From positions 12,452,137 to 12,516,136 of the forward strand of contig NC_135172.1 of the NCBI RefSeq assembly GCF_041146795.1: a stretch of DNA of 64,000 nt. The letters are read 5' to 3'. The translations under genes and the position numbers were made by a program. Of the stretch, positions 35,142 to 44,163 are shown in pieces (the first letter of the stretch is position 1; each line of letters opens with the position of its first letter). Under the pieces are notes generated by a model. The model was not told the DNA's origin. It worked only from the letters and a program-made list of their open reading frames with translations, and made no database searches. The DNA is from Maylandia zebra (Eukaryota > Chordata > Actinopteri > Cichliformes > Cichlidae).

Positions 35142-36250
35142 CGGGGTTTCTCACGGAGTTCAGCCATTTTGAGCACTCAGCTTGTGTGCTGATGATGTTC
35201 TAGTATTACTTGTTGAATATTAAATGCACTAAAATTAGATGATGGAATAAGTTAATGTTGATCTTAAAGGTCATGAATCTACTTTATTTTGTTACATTTG
35301 ATGCTCGAGCGGCACTGGATAGATGTCTGTGTGTATTCTTACTGTGCTGATACGTTACCACATACTGTAAAACTACAGCCTGTGGGTTTTTGTATATTCT
35401 TTTCATAATTTTATTCTGTACATTGAGTGTAAATAATATATTGCTTCATTGCTATGCAGTGTAAAGCAATGCTCCTTTAATTCAGTTAAAGGGCAATACT
35501 GTAAAAAAAATCTACCATAGTTTATGGTTTATTTCTGATTTCTGATAGAAATGTGCACATTGATGATAGAATAAGCTGATTGTGACTTAAAGATTGCATT
35601 CATGATTAAGATGCACTGTATAGACTATAGTTAGAAATTAGAATTAATGTTTTGTGCTTGTTTTGTTATAGCACTTACATTATTTACACATGGCCATGTA
35701 TATCATTAGAGTGTGAACTGAATTAGTAATAGTCCTGTTGTTTACAGGCTAGGTTTTTTTATGGGATCGTGAGACCTGGATCTCTTCCTGACGAGGAAGA
35801 TGGCGAACCTTTCCCTTTGAACCGAACCACAGCCATTCTGAGTTGGCCCAGAAGGGCAGGTTGCTCTTCTCTCATGAACAATTGCAACAGTGCGGTAGGA
35901 CGAAATCGCACCAATCACAAACTTTTGACCTATTGGATTTGACTTGACTGAACACTGACTATTAAGCCGGCAAGACTGACATATCTGAGCTGAGATAGGA
36001 TTCTGACTGTTATTATTATTGCTGTCACTGTATTTTATTTTATGTTTTCATTCCTGTTCATGAAATGCTGTTAAATTGTTGCTAAATAGTTTAATACAAT
36101 TCATAGCAACTTTACCTGTGGCTCCAGTCATTCTTCTCCACGCAACTCACTTTATCCCTCCTACGAATCTAGCTATTGGCCCATTCTCTCCATCTTACTT
36201 TAATTTCCCCTACCCTATCCTGTACTTGGCTACAGAAACCTCAAGGCCAC
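35142..36250. other. Right flank of the insertion in the mariner-like gene
   Basis: No gene recognised. AT-rich with short frames. It ends where mariner homology resumes. Confidence 0.4.
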
Positions 36251-36640
36251 TGGATGTTTGAAATTGCTACATGATGATGTGTTTCCCTCTTTATGCACTG
36301 AAGCTGGCACGTTCCCTGAGTTTTTCCAGCAAGATGGTGCACCACCACATTATGGGTGCCAGGTCTGAGCATTCCTAGATGAACAGTTTCCTGGAAAGTG
36401 GATTGGTCATGTCATGGGCCAGTTGAATGGCCCCCAAGATCTCCCGATCTGACCCCCTTAGACTTTTATCTTTGGGGTCATCTGAAGGCAATTGTCTATG
36501 GTGTGAAGATACGAGATGTGCAGCACCTGAAACTATGGATGCCTGTGCTGGCATTTCTCCTGCGGTGTTGCTATCAGTGTGTGAAGAGTGGGAGAAGAGG
36601 GTTGCATTGACAATCCAACACAATGGGCAGCACATTAACC
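36251..36640 (+). pseudogene. Mariner-like transposase gene, 3' half
   Basis: Across two frames it encodes FFQQDGAPPHYG (second catalytic aspartate), AFLDEQFPGKWIG and RSPDLTPLDFYLWGHLKAIV (third catalytic residue region). It continues the protein broken at 28587. A TGA after YGCQV and a frame change near 36420 add to the damage. The right terminal repeat was not found. Confidence 0.75.
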
Positions 36641-36659
36641 ACTAACCCTCCTATGCAGG

Positions 36660-36800
36660 GAAAGACACATACACCGGTGGCGAGGCGGCCGCCGATCGAC
36701 CGGTGGTGGCTAACGTGGAGCTCAATCGTGGATAAGGGAAACCGAAGGCAGGAGAAGCAGGCTGCTGCCGGTCCGAGCGTGAGGTGAACTGAATTTCAGG
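36660..36800 (+). other. CpG-rich block ending in a consensus donor
   Basis: GGCGAGGCGGCCGCCGATCG is flanked by two ACCGGTGG words. It runs to TTTCAG|GTAAGAAG near 36799. It could be a non-coding first exon, but no downstream exon is recognised. Confidence 0.25.
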
Positions 36801-37319
36801 TAAGAAGTTACGAACTGCACTCTATTTGGGTCAGATATAAACCGAGTTTAGGTGTAGTTTATTTTCGTTGTGCTGACAGTTACAATAACTCGTTCTGCGT
36901 GCTAGCTAGCACGACAGCTGTGTGCACCTAAGTTACTGATGTTGAACTTTATGACAGCCTCCCCTGTCATTCTCTCGCCTGTTGAAACTTCAATCATGAA
37001 ACTGATCAATGATCGGCTTTTCTCTCGTTTGTTCATTGCGCTAAACAACAGCAGCACGGTTAAGCTTGATCAGCTGTTGTTAGAATTCATTTAATTTTAA
37101 TTTCTAGTATCAGCTGATGTTTGCTGGAGCCACAGCTGTAAAAAAGGGCTGGTCGAAACCAGGAGATGTCCTTACTGAATCATCAGAGCTGAACTGGTGA
37201 TGGAGAAACAGGTTTACCTTTTAGGTGACATGAATGAGTTGAAGGAAAGTTATCAACTGTTTCTGAGAGACAAATAACACCAAGCTCCTTTTTTTGTGTA
37301 GCTGACAGCTGGTAACTGT

Positions 37320-38350
37320 GCAGGGGCGGATCTAGCAAAGCTTTTGCCAGGGGGCCAGGTAGGGCATTAACAGGGAGAGGGGGACACAAAGATATACTTT
37401 TCTTTCTTGCTCTCATATAAAATATTTACCTTTTATTAAATAGTTATCTGAATCTTACAACCAAAGTTTGTATAATAATACACAAGATTGGCTGTAGACC
37501 ATTGTTAATCATTCAGAACACTGTGTAAAAATAACAAAAAACAAAAAGTGAATGCAAAAGTGCATAAATATTTATTTTACGTGTTTGATGTGTGTGGCAG
37601 GGCGTGGTCTGCAGTGCCGCTGCAGGGGAGGTGGACCCACGGGCGTAAAGTCTGTGCTCTCTCGGCTGGTTTTTTTTTGGTGTGTGTTGGGCTGTGAGTT
37701 GAAAAGCTACAGCCGGCTGTGTGGGTACACCAACCATGTGTGAAAAGTGGTCCATAACGTAATGCTTCAAAGCGTGTTCATGCAAACATTGTTGGGTCTG
37801 CCGTGGTACAATGGGACTTCTGCTCATGAACCTCTGTGCACAGCGTCTGCAAATCGGGGCTGTACGAAGTCACCTCATCTTTACACAAAACTGTAAGCTG
37901 TCATCTGTGAGGCGCGAGCGGTGTTTGTTTTTACCATAGTTCATGGTGGAGAATGGCTGCTCTGCTGAGTTTTGCTCTCTGTAGCCGTATGAATGGCAAA
38001 CTACACTGATTAGCAGCAGCATAGGCAGGCTTAAAAATTTTTCTGAAATTTTCGCTTTCTAGTATTTATTTAATATTTCTTTATGTTATAAAAATGACTT
38101 TGAATCCTGATAAAAATTCAAAATCATGGGTTAAAAATGAAAACAAGAGAACTAAGAATGTATTAATATTTGTTGACAGAAAAACAGAAACTGTATATGT
38201 GCAACCAAAGTGCCGTTTTAATTCAGATGAAAAAAAAGGGATTTATTCATTCATTGTCCATTCAGGATCTTAAAAATGTGATAATAATAATGAAATAATA
38301 CAAATAATGTAATAATAAGAATGATGTAATAATAATTAATGTAAATCTAA
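37320..38350. repeat. Teleost repeat (GGGGCGGATCTAGCAAAGCT type)
   Basis: It opens CAGGGGCGGATCTAGCAAAG and runs through GCCAGGGGGCCAGGTAGGGC into AT-rich sequence with (AATAATA) tracts near 38280. The class is not assigned. Confidence 0.4.
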
Positions 38351-38487
38351 ATAATATTGTCCTTCAGAGAAATAGTTTGTAGTCCTGAAGATGGAGAAGT
38401 TTACTCCCGCAGAGCGACTGGGACTGTCTGTGGTCATGATGGTTGAACCTCCAACGACTTTCCCAGCTTAGCCTCAGAGTGCTGCTG

Positions 38488-38627
38488 CTACTGTAGCAGC
38501 CACTCTTCTCCTCTGTACTCGTCAGGACTTGCATTGTCACATCTGGGGAACCCAGGCCCTGCTGGAGAGGAGAGCCTAGTCTGGATGCTGACCTGCTGCC
38601 TGTAATTATTAGCCTTTTTCAGGCTCT
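38488..38627 (-). CDS. Original C-terminus of the TOG gene, cut off by a Gypsy insertion
   Basis: Read on the minus strand, directly after the LTR end (AACGTAACA), the sequence AGAGCCTGAAAAAGG resumes the last TOG exon. It encodes SLKKANNYRQQVSIQTR and ends EEWLLQ at TAG (38488-38490). The 14 bases AGAGCCTGAAAAAG are also present in the minisatellite on the other side of the element, which ties the two parts of the exon together. In the present arrangement this tail is separated from the rest of the exon by about 3.1 kb. Confidence 0.7.
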
Positions 38628-40220
38628 TGTTACGTTCTGGTCCCGGCAAGTAAATAAACGTAACAAATAGTTTGCCCCACTCACTTCCCACCCACGCACA
38701 AACCCCAACAACGACACCTTTTTCAAGTATTTAAGCAGCCATTTATTTTCATCGGCAGTGAGCAATGCCAAAACAATAAACAAAACTCCCTATAAAACAA
38801 TCCCTACTCTTCCCTACACCAAAATAAAAAGAAGCCAAAACAAAAGACAAGTCACTTAACTAACTATCTAACGAAAAACAGGAGAAAACTTGTTCAACAA
38901 AAGAAAACGGCTTCTCACGGCTACTAGGCTGCGACAATGAAAGTTATACAGCAAAGGAACAAAAAGTGACCGCCACTTGTTAACTTATTTACAATTATTT
39001 ACATGGCAAGGCTAGAGGTACACGTGAATACTCCAGCCTGCACTACAATGACACAACACACAACTCCCTGCTCATGGCAAAAAAAACACACGCGGTTCTC
39101 AATGGATGAGGGGATGGCACGGCGGGTGCCCCTTGGAGACCATCTGGGCGGGCTACCGGAAGACGGAAAACTGTGAGCAGGAACCGAAAACACCACTTTG
39201 TGTGTCAACACAAACTCATCAGCCCGTATAGCAGCAGCGGCGAGAGTCGTAACCTTCTGTTCATTTAAGTAGGTTACCACAGTGTCTGGTAGTTGGTTTT
39301 TAAACTCTTCCAACGTCACCAACTCACCCAGGTCATTCAAGGTTTTTACTGCTGTAGCATGACACCACTTATCAAACAGAGTTTTCTTTTCTCTGGCAAA
39401 CTCCACATAGGTCTGGTTGGCGGATTTTTCCCCATTCCTAAATCTCTGCCTGTAAGCCTCTGGCACAAGCTCGTAAGCACGCAGGACAGCAGCCTTCACC
39501 ATATCATAGTCAAAACTGTCCTCCAGAGAAAGAGCGGTGCACACCTCTTGAGCTTTCCCCACCAATCTACATTGGAGTAGAAGAGACCACACATCTTTTG
39601 GCCAGTGCAGCGCACCTGCGATACGCTCAAACACTGTGAAATACGAATCCACCTCAGTTTCCCGAAACGCCGGCACCATTTTGATGTGTTTACTCACATC
39701 AAAGCCACCACCTGGCATCAAGGCCGGTGGCTGCGGAGATGGCGACTGCGGGGATAATGACTCCGGGGAGGGTGCCTGCGGGGATGGTGACTGGATGGTG
39801 AGCCCTGATCCTCAAGTGCATAGCTTCCACCTCCAACTGCTGTTTCTTTAGCTCCACCTCCTTAATGCGCAGCGTTACCCGCAGCTCCTCCGCAGAAGGG
39901 CTAGGTGGAGAAGGGAGATTTTTCAGTGGGGCAAAAACACCAGCAACAGACACACACACAGCCTGCACTACAATGACACAACACACAACTGACCGAGTCA
40001 ACGGGGTTCCAAAAAGCACTCCCAGGTGACTGTCATCCGGACGTTAAGTACTGGAGGTGGTCCATCAATTATCCAGTCCGAAGATATGTAGAGACTCCAC
40101 CCAGATACCTAGCAGCCACGCCCAGGTGTCCACCTCCTAGGAGAGAAAAAAGGGAAAATACCGCCAGCCATCCTCCGGTGGGAGGCACAACACCAACAAA
40201 CACATCACTGGGTCATAACA
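38628..40220 (-). repeat. Gypsy LTR interrupted by a gag segment
   Basis: Without 39034-39958 the LTR would be about 668 bp, running TGTTATGACCCAGTG to CAGAACGTAACA, with AATAAA on the minus strand near 38751. The interruption is flanked by identical 32-bp repeats at 39034-39065 and 39959-39990 (minus strand AGTTGTGTGTTGTGTCATTG...). Confidence 0.75.
39066..39950 (-). pseudogene. SCAN-like Gypsy gag segment inside the LTR
   Basis: It encodes a charged helix (VELKKQQLEVEAMHLRIRA), then after a frame change near 39720 the capsid part: MVPAFRETEVDSYFTVFERI, ALSLEDSFDYDMVKAAVL, YELVPEAYRQRFRN and FEEFKNQLP-like LVTLEEFKNQLPDTV. It stops in the middle of a zinc knuckle at CFFCHEQG. The family known for this fold is the SCAN-related capsid C-terminal domain of Gmr1-like retroelements. 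The remaining half of the knuckle (HLIAVC) lies about 2.5 kb away at 41610, in the element body. Confidence 0.75.
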
Positions 40221-40261
40221 GTTTCCCCCACCCAAAAAAAATCAAACATCCAACCCCACAC

Positions 40262-40490
40262 AAAGATGTTTGATTTACGACCTAGAGAGGGCATCAGCCA
40301 TAACATTCTCTAAGCTCTTATATATCGGATCTCAATGTTGAAATCCTGTAGGAGTAAGGACCAACGCATGAGGCGCTGGTTGCTGTTTTAGAAATTTTCT
40401 AGAAAAGAAACAGACTGGGTGGTCAATGCCATTTTCATCCTCCTGCACGAGCACTGCACCCGCCCCCAAAACACTGGCGTCCACCTCTGA
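40262..40490 (-). pseudogene. RNase H remnant of the Gypsy element
   Basis: It encodes [19 protein letters not shown] and HPVCFFSRKF, then jumps to NQRLMRWSLLLQDFN and, after frame changes, MADALSR before TAA. These are the start and end of a Ty3/Gypsy RNase H, with the middle deleted. The polypurine tract and LTR follow at once, with no integrase. Confidence 0.75.
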
Positions 40491-41090
40491 ATCCTTGGCC
40501 CCTCAGGAACCGCCCAGGGACACCAAAAGTCTCCAGATGGCGCTTTCGCTCCTCTGCCCACGTCAGTCTGAGCCCATTATCAGATGAGATGTTGTCAAAG
40601 AAAGACTTTGCTTTGTCATAGTAGCACTTTGGACCAAAATGATCCTCCCCCGAACTCAGCTGCAACCCCACCTTTTCTCTTCCCTCAGAATTCCCATCTT
40701 TTAGATTCAGCCCCTCCTGTAACTTCTTCTCAAGCGCCTCCTTAATGAATTGCGCGTTGGAGGAATCAAAATCAAAGTCTGTGTCAAATTTAAGGGGTGG
40801 GAGATGGAGCATTAGCCACCATCAGCTGGCCTCTTCTGCGGTTCCTGTGCCGTCGAGGTCCTTGTCTTTTTCTAGCAGGTGGCCTGGTTTCAGCATTTTG
40901 CTGCTGACTGTCCTGAAAAGTGACTCTACTTGGGTCTGATTGCATGGTGGCTTCAGTGACCCTTGTGGTTTGAATATTTGTTCTTCTCGTCCCCTTGGGC
41001 TGCCTCCTATTCTGCTGCTGCTGTTGCTGGGATCCACTCGCACCTCTCCTCTGCCTAAATGTCTTTACACTGACGGTTTGAACAGCCTTT
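40490..41090 (-). pseudogene. lsm14b: LSM14B-derived cDNA segment captured by the Gypsy element
   Basis: LSM14 (RAP55) is a P-body mRNA-binding protein. Its central and C-terminal boxes are readable without introns: a Gln-run followed by [39 protein letters not shown], then after a 2-nt loss near 40805 the FDF box ([18 protein letters not shown]), the FFD box ([16 protein letters not shown]) and the TFG box ([18 protein letters not shown]). In vertebrate genes these boxes are spread over several exons, so this came through RNA. The downstream junction with RNase H shares GAGGTGGA. The upstream junction lies near 41030-41095, beyond the protease. Confidence 0.82.
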
Positions 41091-41695
41091 GATGTGGCAC
41101 GATCGAAACCACTGTTATTTGTAAGTGGTATATCAACTACTTCTGGCGACGGAAAAACTGTGCCGCCAGCTAGATCGTTTCCCAAGATGATGTCAATACC
41201 TGCAACCGGTAACTGGGGTCGCACCCCAAGCTTAACCTCACCAGACAAAAACTGAGATGAAAGCTGCACCAAGTGTAAAGGAACCCGTATTACACACATC
41301 CTAACTCCCCAGGCTAACACATCCGCCCCACAACAGGATTGAGCTGAAAACGGTAAGACCCCCTCACGAATGAGCGACTGTTTCGCACCAGTGTCTCGCA
41401 AAATACTGACAGGAGTCCGCCGATCTTCTCCTATCAAGGAAACAAAGCCGTTTGACACAAACGGCTTAAACTCCTTATCTACTTTATCATTTTCGGGTGC
41501 CATCACCTCCCCCCAGGTAGGAGAGTTTGTCTGTAGAAGGATTATTGGGGAAGGAGATGTACCCTCCCTGGTCATTTCTTTTCTCTTCAGAGCAGTGCAA
41601 ACCGCAATAAGGTGTAAGGCAGAAACACCAGCAACAGCCCCCAGCTCAACCTCCCCCGCAGGACCCGGCTCACCAAACAACCCCTTGTCCGTCAA
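41090..41695 (-). CDS. Gypsy gag start fused to zinc-knuckle half and aspartic protease
   Basis: The frame opens LTDKGLFGEPGPAGEVELGA (gag N-terminal type). It passes through AVAGVSALHLIAVCTALKRK, which holds only the HxxxxC half of a CCHC knuckle, and then a retropepsin with ILRDTGAKQSLI (catalytic DTG at residues 101-103) and GIDIILGNDLAGG (residues 167-178). The frame continues without stop into the LSM14B-derived part to 40790. Compared with relatives, about 0.9 kb of gag is missing between the start and the half-knuckle. That piece lies inside the LTR. Confidence 0.75.
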
Positions 41696-41730
41696 CTGGA
41701 CACACAGGAACTCCCTAAGCTCTTTCTTCT

Positions 41731-41885
41731 TCGCAGGACGCCTGTCTTTTTCAGGCTCTTCTCCACAGGACGCCTGTCTTTTTCAGGCTCTTCTCCACAA
41801 GACGCCTGTCTTTTTCAGGCTCTTCTCCACAGGACGCCTGTCTTTTTCAGGCTCTTCTCCACAGGACGCCTGTCTTTTTCAGGGA
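41731..41885 (-). repeat. 32-bp minisatellite, about 5 units, at TOG/Gypsy junction
   Basis: On the plus strand the unit is AGGACGCCTGTCTTTTTCAG + GCTCTTCTCCAC. The ancestral exon has CCTGAAAAAG twice, 32 bp apart, which explains the unit length by slippage. Units alternate between CACAGG and CACAAG variants. The stop codon of TOG copy A (41815-41817) lies inside the array. Confidence 0.92.
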
Positions 41886-44162
41886 CAATCTTCACCCACA
41901 AATTCATAAAGTCCTTGTGAAGGGTCAGTTTCTCAATGATTGTTCGCCCATGGTACCTGTGGAAGATTACAGTTGTCATTAATTTTCATTAATTGTGTAA
42001 ACTCACAGAAAATAAAACATTGATGCACTTCAAACCCATTTAAAAGTACCCACCTGGCTTCAGGTGCAGCATCCCCTGCCATTCTAGAGGCAGCAATTAG
42101 AAATCTTTCAGTGAAGGTTCCTGTTTTCAGGGTGACGGCTGCTCCAAGTTTGTCAGCCAGCTGGTGCAGGTGTTGAGCCGTGCTATTCCTCACTGCAACA
42201 CAGCGATGGCTGAGCAAGGACAATATTAGACACACAACTCAGTGAACATGATCTCTCTTTCATGTCTTCTAATAAAATCACTACAGCTTCTTCTCTCCTC
42301 TTACGTCAGTCCTGTGTTAAACAGAGCGCTCAGAATCCGTCCATGGCTGCAATTTTCCACCATGGCATCAAGCGCCAGATTGACCTCCTGATGTAGAAAG
42401 TTGTTGTTGGTCATTGCAAGCTTCAGCAATAGAGCTCGGCCTGTTGTTTCAACTTCTGGGTCCATTGTTCTCTGGAGCTGAATGTAGAGCTCATTGATGG
42501 CATGTATGGCCTCAAAGGCTATTGCTGAGCGTTGGTTTTTCACCTAAAATGTGAGTGAAAATCATCAGTTGAGGCTGTAGTATGCACTTGAAGGGAAACT
42601 AGCTGCATGAAACGCATATAAGAAACATAAAGTGTGCAATACCTCCTCAATGAGGACCAGACACACTTCATGTAGTTTAGTCTTCAGGATGTCCGAGTGG
42701 TGCTTTGCCAGAGACTGAATAGTTTGCAAGCCCTGTCTTTTCTTAATCCTGTATTTACACAACACAACATTGAACACGACTTCAGGAACACCACAAATAA
42801 CACAGCCACATTATGCAGCACTGTTTCTGTGCAGTATTTAATGTCTCCTTACTACGTTTCTTACCAGTCGTCTGAAGACAGCAGACTAAAGCTGTGGGAC
42901 AGGCTCTCTACAGGTGTAGCTACAGGCGGGAGTTTGACCCTGCTCTCTCTTGGATTATTCTGACTGCACTGACTGTCTGCTTTCTTGTCTGATAATCAAC
43001 GAGGTTAGTAAAAAGAAACTGTCATTTCTTCTAATTCGAAGCATGATGCAGTGATTAATTGTTCATTAAAATCTTTTTAAAAAATCTCTTAATTTAAAGT
43101 TTGATTATTCAGCATCTTCTACAGTTACTGAGGAAAACCACTTACCGTCTATAGGGACGACTTTTGCACGGCGCAGCAGCGTCCCAGGCCGAGGTCCTCG
43201 TTTTTGCGGTATGGGAACTGTTGGAGGTTTTGGAGTCAAAGGCTTTACTGCAGTAAATGTTTTGGTTGGTACTGTGTGTCCAGGTGAGGTTACAATCCCA
43301 TCCTGGAAATGCTGCAGTTTTTCCAAAATAGGCCCAAATTTGTCTTTTGCTGTCAAGACTCTTATTCCACGAATGACCTTCGTGTCTGTTTAGACAAAAA
43401 AATAACTAAATAACTACAAATTGACATCTTACAAAAACAACAATAAACATTTTTCTTCCTGATTTTTTTTTTCTTCAAAAAAGCATATAAAATGAATGGA
43501 CAGCAAGAATGTGTAATTTAGCATTAAAATAGATAATCTACAGTGTCAAATTTTAAAATCTAAACTAACTGATTAACAGCAGGTGTAACCACTAAAGAAA
43601 AGCATCACCTTTGAACCGACCTGCTCCTGAATGTTTAGCAGAGAAAACAGGCAATTGCGATGGACAAGCTGCTCGAGGAGGTGGAGGAACTGGAGTGAGC
43701 GGTGTCATCTCAACAGGACTAACAATGAAAGGAATGGCCCTCAGATCACTTGGTGTGTGTGTGTCTGCAGAGCTGAGGCTACTCAGACTTCTTTCAGGGT
43801 CCTCCTGATTCCAAAAGGGGTCATCCAAACAGTTCCAGCTTCCCTGGACTATCTCTGGAGAGCCTGCGCATTGCTCAGGTAAAGGTGGGAGTTACACAGC
43901 ATAATCTCTGGGTCTCTGTGCGATATGCAATGTGTCTGCCTGTTGAAAGAACACATTTGTCTTACTGCTCTGAGCTTTGTGAAAGTCCAGGATCCTGGAC
44001 TCTGTGGTGAAGCGCTGACAGTTGCTCTGTCTACAGTGACTTACACAAAAATTACACTGTGCAAAGCAGCAAAATATAACACATCTCTCAGAAACATTTA
44101 CATTTGATCAGCAGAGAAGTCAAGAATGAGTATGTTTAGTTACTTACATCTCCACCTGTGCG
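41815..44162 (-). pseudogene. TOG-domain gene copy A, lacking its start exon
   Basis: Exons equivalent to copy B lie at 43609-44056, 43146-43385, 42865-42976, 42643-42748, 42305-42543, 42054-42209 and 41815-41956. Only the last 15 bases of exon 1 (44148-44162) remain, because the tandem-duplication breakpoint falls inside it. Splice sites and frame are otherwise intact and the sequence is almost identical to copy B. The few differences seen include GAGTTACACAGC against GAGTTGCACAGC and GAAGTCAAG against GAAGACAAG. Without exon 1 it lacks the normal ATG. It could be expressed only as a read-through or chimeric transcript. Confidence 0.8.
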
Positions 44163-44163
44163 T

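Larger units (their letters stand above)
38628..41740 (-). mobile_element. Chimeric SCAN-gag Ty3/Gypsy element carrying LSM14B sequence
   Basis: Order on the minus strand: start of gag (near 41735), remnant zinc knuckle, aspartic protease, LSM14B-derived segment, RNase H remnant, polypurine tract (about 40221-40243, GGGTGGGGGAAAC) and LTR (TGTTATGACC at 40220 to GTAACA at 38628). The LTR contains a misplaced gag segment. Reverse transcriptase and integrase are absent, and no 5' LTR is present. Gag is of the kind related to vertebrate SCAN domains, typical of Gmr1-like fish elements. The element interrupts the final exon of the TOG gene copy A. Confidence 0.8.

Noticed and set aside
34150-35176. 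Short frames reading through the 52-bp inverted repeats
   Set aside because: They follow the palindromic ends in both directions, as expected of chance frames in GC-rich repeats.
28570-36255. CCAGTG/CACTGG at the two ends of the mariner-splitting insertion as terminal repeats
   Set aside because: Only six bases match and no target duplication could be matched. Too weak to define an element.
41370-41909. Plus-strand frame with repeated RLSFSGSSPQ units (also 44126-44529)
   Set aside because: It is the minisatellite read on the wrong strand. The 32-bp unit cycles through all frames.
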